NCBI RefSeq assembly: GCF_001949145.1
Contig: NW_019091412.1
Span: forward strand, 1,028,015-1,092,014
Direction: 5' to 3'
Length of the DNA: 64,000 nucleotides
DNA from: Acanthaster planci
Taxonomy: Eukaryota > Echinodermata > Asteroidea > Valvatida > Acanthasteridae
The notes under the pieces were generated by a model. That model was given only the letters and a program-made list of their open reading frames with translations. It was not told where the DNA came from and did no database searches. How positions within the stretch are numbered: position 1 is the first letter of the stretch; every line of letters begins with the position of its first letter. A program made the position numbers and the translations under genes. Positions 34,917 through 46,238 of this stretch are shown here, piece after piece.

Positions 34917-34969
34917 GCAAGCTCAGAACTATGTATGCATGCTCAGAACAATGCGTGCATGCTCGGAAC
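34917..34969. repeat. Three-copy 20-bp-period repeat
   Basis: GCAAGCTCAGAAC, GCATGCTCAGAAC and GCATGCTCGGAAC start exactly 20 bases apart (34917, 34937, 34957), the intervening bases being similar (TATGTAT, AATGCGT). Confidence 0.8.
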
Positions 34970-35068
34970 TGGTAAAAAGACTAGTATGTTTGTCGTCGAC
35001 GAGCATTTCAAAGTGCAGGTATGTCTGCCGACAGGTTTATGTTACAGTAGCCGTGTCCATGAACATTC

Positions 35069-35127
35069 TTAACCCTAACACTCCTCAGTCCTCCAACAGG
35101 TGAAGGATTGAGGAGGGTAAGGGTTAA
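35069..35127. mobile_element. 59-bp palindromic TTAA element, copy B
   Basis: TTAACCCTAACACTCCTCAG at the left, AGGAGGGTAAGGGTTAA at the right, 59 bases including both TTAA ends. It is nearly the reverse complement of the 13707-13765 element, more than 21 kb away. Confidence 0.7.
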
Positions 35128-35490
35128 TGGACTATGATGTAATGATCCCCAAGACTCATTAGCACGAGGTGAAAACTCATTTACTGTAAACCATTTTTAG
35201 AAACTGTTACTTGACACAATCTGTGTTATACAGACAATCCACTTACAGACTCTTCAGCAAATAAGCTGACATTCTGCTGCAGCACCTTCAATCTCATTCA
35301 GTTTATACCCTTCCATTAATTATAAATTACTCTTTGGCCTACAAACTTTTTAAACCTTTAAAGTACAGAATGTCCACACCAGAGTAGGTCATACACTGGA
35401 TATTGGAAGTATGTCAAAAAATCTGTTTTAAAAATAGGAGCGTAAGAATTTCAGGAAAACATCCGCTTCCAAATGAGTTGTGTAACAGTT

Positions 35491-38400
35491 TTAGTGACTT
35501 TTCTTTTTATGTCTTTTTCTGTGAGCTATCTGTTTCTTCTTATCTTTAGCTTGTTTTTTTTTAACTGGTGTCTCATTTGAAGATACGGCGTCTACCTCAT
35601 GCTTTCTCTTTCTGGTCTTTTTCGTTTGATGTTCAATTTTTTGTAAAGTACCTTGTTTGGTATTTCCTATCTCATCTTTTCTTGTAGGGTGCATTTCCAT
35701 TCCGACACCAATTTCGAATTCTGAATTCTGCTTTTTCTTCTTTTTCTTTTTTCCTGTTAGCTCAACTTGGTCAATATCTTCTGGGTTCACATCCGCACTG
35801 TAAATCTTCCATTTTTTCTTTTCAGACCTATCACAAGTTCCTTCTTTGTCAGCTGTACTACTATCTTTATGTTTGGATGTTTTCTTTTTTTTCTTTTCAC
35901 TTACACAAAAGGCACTACCTTCACTTTTTTCAACCTTATCAGCATCACCTCCTTTCCAAACTGGGGAAGCATGTCTTGATTTCTTCACTGTCTTTTTCTT
36001 TTCACTCGCAAGGAGCAAGCCATCCATTACTCTTCCACCCATAAAAAGTAACCCATCCAGAACACCATCTTCAATCTCATCACTCGCCACAAGTTCATTG
36101 CTGTGTCTCTTTGACTTCTTTATCTTTCCATCCCCGTTCACTTGATCAGAGCTTGTTTTCCTCCTTTTCCCCCCTGTTTTCCTTCCCAGCCCTTTCCCTT
36201 CCCCATTTCCATCACTATCTGCTCTCTCACTGGCTGATTCTACCTTCAGCTCCTCTTCCAAATGTCCTCCATTAGATTCCTTCTTGTATTGCCTCTTGTC
36301 CTTCTTTGAGCATTTTCCATCCTGTTTATGCTCAGTCTGATTCTCAATCACTCTTTCTTCAGATCTCTGTTCCGCTACATCTTGTGCTTCATCAGTCGGA
36401 CCTTTTTTGCGTTTCTTCTTTTGCTTCTTTCTGGATGATTCTGCTTCATCTTGCTCGAATCCACTGCTTAAACTTCTGTCAAAATTACTCAGCCCTTCAT
36501 CCTCTAACGTTTCTGTGATTTCATTCTTAGAAACATGTTGATCCTTGTCTTTTTTCTTTTTTTTCTTCTTTATTGAGTCACCCTCTCTCAATTCAGTCTC
36601 CTTGTCAGATCCACCCTCCTCTAGCAACCTTCTTACTGAACTCTCAACCTCCAAGTCATCCTTAGACTTGTGCCACTCACCCTGATCCTTGTCTTTTTTC
36701 TTTTTGTTCTTCTTCTTTGATGAGTTACCCTCTCGCAGTTTAGTCTGCTTGTCAAATCCACCCTCATCCAGTAATCCTCTTGCTGTGCTTTCATCCTCCA
36801 AGCCATCCTTAGACTTGTTCTGTTCACCCTGATGCTTGTCTTTCTTCTTCTTCTTAGAATGTTTATTTGATTGTCCACCTAAGGCCTCACCATTCAGAGG
36901 TCCCTCTTCAGGAATTTCTCTCTCTGGTTGAGCAACTTTGTCCAACGACTTGTCTTCAGTCTGAGTTTTCTGTTTCACAAAAGCAAAGTGAAACAGTGAT
37001 GGATACTAAGTGTACCCAACAGTAGCTTTTCACATGGCATTAGTAACCTTATTGGTAATCACTTCATTGATTGAGAGAGAATATGGCACTGGAGTGTTCT
37101 CATTTAAAACTGCTTTCTATATTTACCTCTGGACAATTATTGTATGCAGGAAGCCAGTATACTCACTCACCTGTTTGTTACCTGCTTCACTGAATACAGC
37201 CCACACCTGCTCGATCAGTGAAGCATCCCACACCTTCAGGCTATTTTGGATAAATTTCTGAGCGACAGATGGGAGATAAAAATATTGCATCATTACAAAA
37301 TCCCCTTATAGCCAGACAGGGCATCCAAATCCAAAACCTAAGAAATTGAAAATGATGCTCCACCACCTGAGCTGTCCAGTTAAATTTGGCCACTCTTTAA
37401 ATCTGTCATTGTTTAGGAGGTGGTGATGGTTTATTCTGTGAATCCATGGTCCAAACGTGTGACAGCAAACCTGACATTGAAGTATCTGTGTGGCTGATTT
37501 TAAACAATTTTATTTGCCTGGCAGGTAATTTGTAGTACTCTTGGAAATCAAAGAATCTGTTCTAAACTCGTGACTCATGCATCATACATGACAGGGACAT
37601 GAAAAAAAAGGACCCTGTGTTATAAAAATTACCCTCATCCAAAACTGGTCGGTTTGTATAATTGGATCATCCCTTCAGTTATGATGTCTGTTTGGACTGA
37701 GTAATGTGGAGGAAAGGGGAGAAAGAGATGTCCCTCTGCAAAAGGATAGGAACAAAGGGGTTCTACTCACCTCAAATTTGGTCTTTTTCCGTGGGATGTT
37801 GTTGAAATCAGCTAAACGGTTCAACAAACTTCTGACTCTGGGATTGGTAGATTGTGAGGAACTTACTGCTTGAACAGACTGCAACGATAAATTCAAAGTG
37901 CAATGCATTAACTCGATTAACTCGATTAACGGTTCCAAGGTTATATCTACGCTACATGTAAATAACAATAAAAAAAGCTTGCTTAAACCTGACTTTTTTG
38001 AACGTAAATCTCAAATTCAAACACTGTGCAAGAAACTATCTCTAAATTCATTGCATTTGATAATAAAAAGAGCTTCATGTTAAGAGATACATGCAGTCAT
38101 GGGCACATTCAATAGTGCTATATAGGTGTAAGGCAGTGTTGGTATACCCTGTATATCTTTGTCAATGACAGCAACCATGTGTATGCATAGTACTATATTA
38201 TGGAACATGTCCCAGTTGGCTAAACCTTCCTTAATCCTACACAATCTTCCAAAAGCTCTTGGTGGAATTTTGAAGGATCAGATTAAATACTTGAAATTTG
38301 AAATTTAACAAAGTCTGATGCAGAAAAAAAAATGAAATTATCCAGAAACTGTTTTTTCTATGGAAAACCCCTTCTGGGATTTAAAAAAATTAATCTCTTA

Positions 38401-39033
38401 ATTGTCCGTATTATTAAGATCCACTGGTACCAACCTCAATCCACTGTGACTGTTTGACTTCTCCCTTGTTTGGTTTGGCAGTCGCTCTGTAGTCCTTCCC
38501 TCCGTACTTCTCGTTTTCCGAGATGCATTTCGTGTGGTATTTATAGTCATTGCCTCTGCAAACCAAGGCAACATTTAAACTAGTGGTTGAAAAAATGTTC
38601 AGGAGGGAGTGTACATGGCAGGACATCAGCCAAACAGCATGGATGATACTGTACATGTTGGTATTGTTTTGATATCTCTACACAAGAATGTTAAAACCCT
38701 TTGAATCTAAAACCTGTGAATACTTGAACTTATTTTACGGGTTTTATCTTCTTACAGGTCCTGTTCTGGTCATAGGGTGGGAAATGGAGACACATCTTTT
38801 CAGAATTCCATTATTCAACACAATGTACAGTTCTTCCTTTTGAGGACTTCAATTATCTCTTCCGTTACCTCTCCAGAAATCATTTCAAAAGAATGGAGAG
38901 ATACTCACACAAAGTCTTTGCCACAATCCATGCATGACAACACTTCACAGCTGTGGCATTCAGTCAGGTAGTGTTTTTCGACGTGGGCTTTTTTGACACA
39001 CTCCCCACAAGAATGGCAGGTGAAGAAGACCAT
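35491..39033 (-). CDS. LYAR: LYAR, nucleolar growth-regulating zinc-finger protein with enlarged basic tail
   Basis: Minus-strand exons 38909-39033, 38435-38555, 37771-37878, 37171-37257 and 35491-36969 join in phase to 639 residues. The start MVFFTCHSCGECVKK and the Cys/His pattern C6, C9, H21, C26, then C34, C37, H49, C52, are those of the LYAR zinc-finger module, which binds nucleic acid in the nucleolus and acts in ribosome biogenesis. KCISENEKYGGKDY and NNIPRKKTKF followed by KFIQNSLKVWD also match the vertebrate protein. From residue 148 the protein is one large Lys/Glu-rich exon with many KKKKK runs. It ends HRKRHKKKSH; the conserved C-terminal segment of vertebrate LYAR (around its WKGTIKAIL) is not present. 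The family's usual length is near 380 residues. H21-C26 spacing is one residue longer than in human. Confidence 0.93.
36535..36828 (-). repeat. LYAR: 147-bp tandem repeat within LYAR
   Basis: Two 49-residue units start at residues 195 and 244 (GEQNKSKDGLEDES and GEWHKSKDDLEVES). They share LLxEGGxDKxTxLREG and a following KKK(N/K)KKKKDKDQ run; a third partial unit follows. This duplication accounts for part of the enlarged tail. Confidence 0.85.
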
Positions 39034-40886
39034 TTTATACAGGAACTCTGTCAGGTGTCTGTGACAAGAAAGTACCCATAAAACAAGACACAATAATTAG
39101 TTACAAGGCACTAACGAGTCTGAATATTCTAGACACATATACCTAAATGTACCCCGTCTACTTTCATGCAACACATCAGCTATGTTAAACTCGTCAACTG
39201 CCACAGGGCTATCGCTAATTCAGTTTTGGTGTAAGAATTCAAGTATGGTTTTTGTACTATTTCTACCCCAAGAAATTCTGAAAAACTTTCTTCTATAATT
39301 TAAAACACATGAATATAACAGTGACTGGCCCTTACATGCCTTAGGCCATTCAAAATGATTTCTTCAATTTGCATCAATCAGGTTGGAAATATCAGTCGGG
39401 GGATATATATTTTATGAATTTGACTTCTTTACATCCTAGGTCATTGAGGCGTGGGGCCAACACGACGGATACATCATGTTGTGTATGGTGCTGTGGCTAT
39501 AGATCACGATTGTCCGAAAACTGGACAATATATTATCCCTTGACAAATATACATGTATCAAGCATTTTGTATCAAATTACATGTACGATCGAATATATAT
39601 TGTCAACGAAAAGTAGATGATCAAACACAGAGCAAGTGTGTGTGCTCATGACTGAAGATTAGTCGAAATTGAAGATAGTTTACAGCATCTGACCTGGACT
39701 CGAGTCCACACACGTGTTCAGCTGCGCAAACGATCCGCGCGAGAAGGAGACGAGGCATAATTATGTGCATCTAGCTGCTACTGTCTTGCACCCAATTTAA
39801 AACATTTAAATACGGATATACTTTTTTCAGATTGGAACCAGACTAATTGCTGTGACGACCTGGCACCGTCACCTATTGATATGATGTGTATATTTGTACT
39901 TGAAACGACGAGAAACTAGATCCCCTGGTATGATCGATATGAACCAGGCCAGGGACTAGACCTCTGCGGTGTGAACTTACTTTTACTTCTAGTACAAACA
40001 CGAAACAAAAATTTAAAAACCTACTACATTCCAAACTTTTCAGCTAATACCAAGTTACGCATCCTCAAGTGCTGTTACTTGACTCAAACGGGGATTTTCT
40101 TCTCTCTAATTTGAAAGGTTGTTCCTTTTATAGGCTTTTTTTATTTGGTAGAAATTAAACGATGTGATTGACCATACGCCAATTTAATAATTCAAACCGC
40201 CTTGTACCTGGCGGCTCGGAATTATCCCCATTTCATACATATAATTATCATTGAATCATTATTACAGTTTAATCTAGAGCATCATAATACTTGTGTCATG
40301 TTGATTGTTGCAACCATGCACCATTCTCCCCAAATACTCCATACAAATCCTGAGCAAGTTCTGTAAAGATCAACGTGGCAGCTCTTGATGCACTTAGCCT
40401 AATTGGACTTCCTTTGCAGTACAAATGAATGGGCAACCACACCCCCTCCCCCGAACTGGGGGGTACCTTATTCAATGTTCCTTCATGTTTGTTTGGGGAA
40501 AAGCGAGATTTGTACCTACCCCTTAAATCCCACCCCTCGTACTACCAGATAAATGTGGTGTGAGTTAACCCTCATGAATATTAAATTTGACAGCGTTGCT
40601 CAGATTTTTTTTCTTTATCGGGCCGTGGAAGTCACGCCCATCCCATGTTTTGGCTAAGCTGATTTATTGCTTTGTTGAGGCGGTCCCTAATACACACAAG
40701 GCTCATCTTGTTCTAGACTAGACTAAGAACTGTGCAACTGGTCCTTGTGACAGAACCCAACTTTAAACAATGCAGTTGTGCACAATAAGTTTCTTTCGTA
40801 GCTGCTGCACTCTCGTTTAAGGTCTTCGTCTAATAGATATCTATAAAACCAGAAGTTTGACAGGAGACCAAGTTTCTCCACATTAC
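39034..40886. other. Intergenic region between divergent LYAR and IGFBP-like gene 1
   Basis: About 1.85 kb of AT-rich sequence holding the promoters of both genes. No ORF worth calling. A TATA-like word lies at 40842-40848. Confidence 0.5.
40842..40848 (+). promoter_or_regulatory. TATA-like box of IGFBP-like gene 1
   Basis: TATAAAA 39 bases before the ATG at 40887. If used, transcription would start near 40872 and leave a very short leader. Confidence 0.4.
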
Positions 40887-43800
40887 ATGGACACCATGTT
40901 CTTTCTTCATGCCTTTCTACTTGCCCTTGTGGGTCTTTCTCTCGCTCAAAAGAACACGGACAGCAGCGATCAAGAATGCGGTCCGTGTGACAAGTCAGCG
41001 TGTCCCAGCGATCTGTCTTGCCGTGCTGAGACCGTTCCTGACCGGTGCTCTTGCTGCCAGGTCTGCTCTAAGGTTCTCGGAGAACGGTGCGGTGGGCCGG
41101 CAAACGCGGACGGGCGGTGCGCCGACGACTACATATGCGCCGGAAAATCGGTCTATGAGCCGGTCCAAGACGAAGAGATTGGGCAGTGTGTCTGTACGGC
41201 ACTTGATCGAGTTTGTGGCACCGATGGCGTGGTTTATGACAACAAATGCAAACTGAAAATGGCCAGTTATGAGAGTGTTCAGAACGGACAGCCAGCCATT
41301 GAAGTCGACGAAACTGATCAGTTGTGTTCTACAGGTTAGTCAGATTTTCTTATTCACCCAACAATATCTTAATAATTAAGGTTCAAGAAAATTAATAAAA
41401 GGGACAGCATCAGTAAAATCAGTAAACATTGTCGCATAAATTGTATTAATTCAAAATGTACTTCTGTCGTTGTGCAAAAGTTAACTTTTACTTTTATTTT
41501 TAATAACATTTAACAATTAAAAAACTTGATTTTAAGATTAAAAGTAATTTCTGTAAAAAGAAGTCAAGACAGCCCATTTCAATAGATCCTACGTGTATGT
41601 CAACTACTTATATACTTGTTCATCATTCTGCATATATTTATTTGGGGATGAATTCCATGTTCGGAAGACTGGTCCGTAAACTTTTTAAGTGTTTTTCAGG
41701 TGAATAATTTAATATGTTATTGCTTTTAGATAGGAAGTACACATGTAAGTCACTTCGGGGAAAATCAGTGGTGTCTGTGTATGGAATGCTTTCCATACAT
41801 TATTTGTTTGCCTATGTATAGTTTGCTCTGTTCCATTATCCTGTGTACTTTTTTTCTCTTTGTGATTAGCACTATGAGCTTGAAATAGTGCTAGGAATGG
41901 TGCAATATGAATACTTTGTTATTGTAATTTTCAAAATTACTAAAAGTACAGTAGTTTTATGCAGTACTTATGCACTATGTTGAATTGCTGTCTTTGTCAC
42001 TTGAATGCTACAAAATGTCTTTAAAAGTACATATTTCTATGTCATGGAATGTAACTGAGTTTAGCCAAGCTTTCTATGACGGAAACAGATGCCATCAAAT
42101 ATTAAGAAAGCTCTGAATTAAAAAACGGTTGACTACCTTAAAAGGTATATTTCAGCACTTGAGAGTATATGAAAGCTGAAGCTAAACCAATCAAATGATT
42201 ACAAAAGTAACCTAGGTAGGTATGCCATGAAAACCTATTCCATCTGTCATGAAGTAATTTGATAAACACTTCTGTATTGTAGTTTGTCATCTTTGATTTC
42301 TCTGGTAGTCATTACTTATTGGTCAGTGTCACAGATCGGTTACATTTGATACATTCTCAGGATTTTCAAAAAGCTACATGTATTTTTCTAAAGTCGTTTA
42401 AATCAACTTTCAGGAATTCTTTATTCCTGATAAAATCCAGTTTTTCACTTTCATTTTTGAAGTAGCTAAGTATCAATTGAATATAAAGTTCTAAATTACG
42501 TTTTCTCACTGTCTGTTGAATACAGGATTTTGTTCAATTTTAGAGGTGCCAGACTAGACTGGGTCCCTTTAACTCGTAATGCAGGTCAGCGTCCTGGACT
42601 GGTAATGGGGTAGAGAAAACAAAGCTGAATTCCTGTCTAGACTGTAGACATGGATCTCCTACACCCTGTCTGTGCTTTACCATGTCCTTAGATCACTCAG
42701 GCATCTTCTGTGGATACCAGGGATTCCAAATTAAAGGTCATAATCTCACTTTCTTTCACTCTGAAGAATTTTTCTACATGTACCTTGCACACTGCAAGGG
42801 AAAATTTTGGACAAACAGATTACGTTAATCTCTGTAACTTTTTACATTGCAAAAAGTTGGGTTTTTTTTCAAAATCTGCAGACAAGTAAAACAAAAATCA
42901 ACGGGATTGTAAATTATGAAGTATGAATAGACTTGTCTGAAATTTTTATACACTGTCCCTGATATTTGCTTACATTTCCCTAATTTAGAAATCTTTTTAG
43001 TTCTTCAAACATCTGTCACATTTTTTCAATATTTTCCAATCAGTAACGACCTTTAAAGTTCTACTTTGCCCATGTGCAGATCATTAGTGATGAACTTTTG
43101 CTATCACGCTTGTATAAAGTATCCCCAAAGCCACACTGATGCCTTGCCTCTAAAGCCGAGGTCTTTTGGTTGCCTAGCAGCAATCTTCAGTCACCTTTCA
43201 AGAACTCCAAACCTGAACTTGCATTCCAGAATGGTTAATCAGGCGTTGAGAGTGGAATCAGGTTACTTTAGGGTTTGATCATACCATACTAGGCAAGGAC
43301 CAGAGGGAAATCTGTCAAAACTTATTAGGGGGTAAAAATAGCTAATTAGAACCTTGAAACCACAGAGTTTGGAAAGCAAGGGATATTTACCATTCTGACC
43401 ACTCAGACAGACTCCTACTGAGCTCAGGATTTATTTTTATCCTGTCGGAGTTTAAAAACAATGAGTAGCCAAGCCACAAGTTTCTGTTGTGGTTAGATTG
43501 AAATTGAAAGCAATCTGGTCCCCCCCAAGCAGATTAGCAGAAGAAATCGCAGCCAATGTTCAAATTCTAAAAAAATCTGTTCATGATTTTCTACTTATTA
43601 TCCTTTTCCTTTAATAATTCAGTTAACTCATGCCTTGCCTGGATTCTTTATAAATCCTAAAAACATTTCTCCATTTTTAAGCTCAAGTTTGCATATTTTG
43701 CCATGCCTAGTGTATTGTTGATAGAGCCTGTTATTAGAGGCAAACCAGCAAGAAGAAATCCTTAAACCGAAAGAAGATTAAGGGGTGGCTTGTTTGAAGA

Positions 43801-45844
43801 GGTCATTCCAAGTTGTAGTGGGGTTAATTGCGATGTCAACCAACAGCTTCTCACATATGTTCATCGGCCATATTATTCAGGGTCAGTAAAGCTCTAAATT
43901 GGTAAATGTAATGTTTGCCACTGCAGAACTGATTGAATGCACTGTCAGTAGTATAAAGTGCATGTTTCTATAAATACGACTGGCATCTACATGTATTTTT
44001 AAATAGTGTTCATTTCCACAGTCACATTGACAAAGATTTTGCTGTCTGGCTTGTTATCAAGGCCCCCAGTGTCTTGGCCCTTATTTATACCTTTACTCAG
44101 TTTGATATTTTGGGGGTCTAGGTCTGTGATCATAATCTTGTTAACAGCATTCCCCCCCAAAACTGTGGCCCCAAAATTTTGTTTTCTTTACTCATGGGTC
44201 TCTGTTTTTTCCTTTTTTTGTGGGATAGTCTTTCAGATAGAATAGTTTCTTTGTGTTTTAGTATTTAATAAGTATCAATTTGAAACCTGAAAGAATTCGG
44301 AATTCATAAAGAACTTGGCCTCTGTTGTTATGGTTTTGGCCTGTGTGCTGTTTGGATATGTTTTTGTAAACATTGCACTTTCAAAAGCAAAGTTACAGGC
44401 CTGAATATATTCTACAAAGTCTGTTTAAATCCTTGTTTTTTTTATATACTAGTGTGCTTATTTTTTCTTCCCCACGTATTGTCATTTTTATTTTTTTCAG
44501 TCACGAACAGCATGAACTTCCTGAGAGTGGGTGTCATTTTCGGTTGAATCAGTTTTAAGAATTTTAATTTGAAAACTGTACGGTATTGTCATACTAGTTT
44601 AGAAAATTCGTTGGATGTGTGTTTTGGGGCTTATTTTCAATACATCTATTTGCTTTTGATTTTCCTAATGTAAACTTCCTTATTCTACAGTTCCTGTCAT
44701 CACAGAGCCACCCAAGAATTCTATCCTTCAAGTGGGCTCCCAGTCCGAACTCAGCTGTGAGGCTTATGGCCGGCCCATTCCTGACATCATCTGGATGAAG
44801 GATGGAGAGGTGTTGCCTGGTAACCACCTCAACATAGCAACCCGCAAGAGGAATGGCCCAGTGAAGTTTGCCATGACAAGCTGGGTTTTGGTAGGTGTAA
44901 AGAGGATACATGTATGTGGGTGATTCCAGAAATTAGGGGTCCATTTTTTTTTTCGTAAAGAATTGGAAATAGTGCAATATTTGAAAATACTTGGGAAGGT
45001 TTCCTGTTCAGTATGGGATTCTTTCAGCACTGAAAGAAAGTTTAATGTGTCATTTTTATTACTTTTTTCAATCCCTTCCCTTGTCGTTACCCGTTGATTT
45101 AACCTAGTTTCATAAGTAGTTCTTTTCCTTCTTAATTTATTGGATATCAAAGTGATATTCAAAGTGATAGCGAACTGTGTCAGTATTCTTCGCTGGATTT
45201 ATAAATGTCTCCAAGATTTGTCTGAACTTGAAGGTGGGGTTCACAGACAAGCCAGACAGTTACTTGGAGCTATGAATTGATTGAATGGTAGTTGACGTTC
45301 ATTTCCTGTCTGCAAAATTGCTGTCTGGTTTGATATAGTGTCGTCATTTGCAGGCCCTATGTTAAAATTTGCTGAGCTGTTTGAGCAGTTAACTAAGAGG
45401 AATCTGTTTGATTGACAGGTTTTTGTTTTATTATGTTGTGTTAGGGTAGGGGTTTTGTTTCTAATATTTCCTGGCAACATGTTGCAATTTTGCAAAAAAT
45501 TTTTTAGGTTTCCCTCAAAGTTGTTGAAACTGGTTGCTTAAGATTTGGTGTGAATAAAACATTTGACCCTCTTGGATATCAAAGTCTCCTGGAATATTGA
45601 TTTAATTAGTGCTAAGACTTAACATCAGGGTTGAAATCTTGGGCCTTTGGTACATTGCCATTCCATAGTAATCGTGTAGCTTGTGTTCTTACCTTTTTAG
45701 ATCAATGTATCACCTGATGATGGGGGATTATATACCTGCATGGCCAGCAACAGCCAAGGAGAAACAGAATCCTTGGCAACGGTTGTCATAGGTCAGAAGA
45801 TTGCAGATGATGTTGATACTAATCAAGTTCCCATCGAATTGTAG
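40887..45844 (+). CDS. Secreted IGFBP-N/Kazal/Ig protein 1 (IGFBP7/KAZALD1-type)
   Basis: Exons 40887-41334, 44691-44890 and 45701-45844 give 263 residues. MDTMFFLHAFLLALVGLSLA is a signal peptide, so the product is secreted. Residues 31-101 are a Cys-rich IGFBP N-terminal-type domain with CSCCQVC (CxCCxxC core). Residues 103-147 form a Kazal/follistatin-type module (CGTDGVVYDNKC). Residues 150-246 are one Ig C2 domain, with C172, W184 and C229 visible and DDGGLYTCMA as the F-strand. The order IB-Kazal-Ig is that of IGFBP7, IGFBPL1 and KAZALD1, which bind growth factors or matrix; which of these it equals cannot be decided. The Ig domain is split by an intron in phase 0. The 3.4-kb first intron shows nothing recognisable. 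Two ATGs (40887, 40896) precede the hydrophobic core. Confidence 0.9.
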
Positions 45845-46222
45845 ATTAAAAATGGTAAGATATAATCTATCTGTATTTGATTTATAGAATTGTAACAAGT
45901 TCTAACTATCCTGATGATTGGCTGCTTACTGTACAAACTTTGGTCAGAATTGAGGGCACGAAGCTCAGAGAAAATAACAGTGGGTGATTTTTGCTTCAAA
46001 ATTTGCACCTTGGAAATAATTTGAAGTGTGTTTTATGTCAACACTTTGTTTTTATCTCCAGACCTTTCAAATTCATGGGTAAGGCTGCTGTTAAAATGAG
46101 TCATGTTTTTGCATGTATTCCTTCTCACATTCACACACACTGTAGATGTGTTCTAAGTCTAGTTGGGAGAAGAAGACAGCTAGCTAACAGCTAACATGCA
46201 GACTGCTCATGGTGCTATCCTG

Positions 46223-46238
46223 CCAACAGAGGGGGCTA
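46223..46238 (+). promoter_or_regulatory. CTCF-like motif after IGFBP-like gene 1
   Basis: CCAACAGAGGGGGCTA resembles the CTCF core. A weaker relative, AAGAGAGGGCGCTA, lies at 849-862. By eye only. Confidence 0.3.

Larger units (their letters stand above)
33190..35490. other. Intergenic region between convergent genes
   Basis: Contains the two short 3' UTRs, an A-rich tract (about 33861-33907), a 20-bp-period triplicate at 34917-34969 and the 59-bp TTAA element at 35069-35127. No supported gene. Confidence 0.6.

Noticed and set aside
36633-36878. 81-codon basic minus-strand frame
   Set aside because: Alternative frame of the LYAR lysine-rich repeat.
38217-38283. Decayed TTAA MITE copy (CCTTAATCCTACACAATCTT...)
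   Set aside because: Similarity to the family interior is weak and no TTAA/CCCT ends are visible.
44006-44245. 79-codon hydrophobic plus-strand frame in the IGFBP-like gene 1 intron
   Set aside because: T-rich intronic sequence; hydrophobicity follows from base composition.
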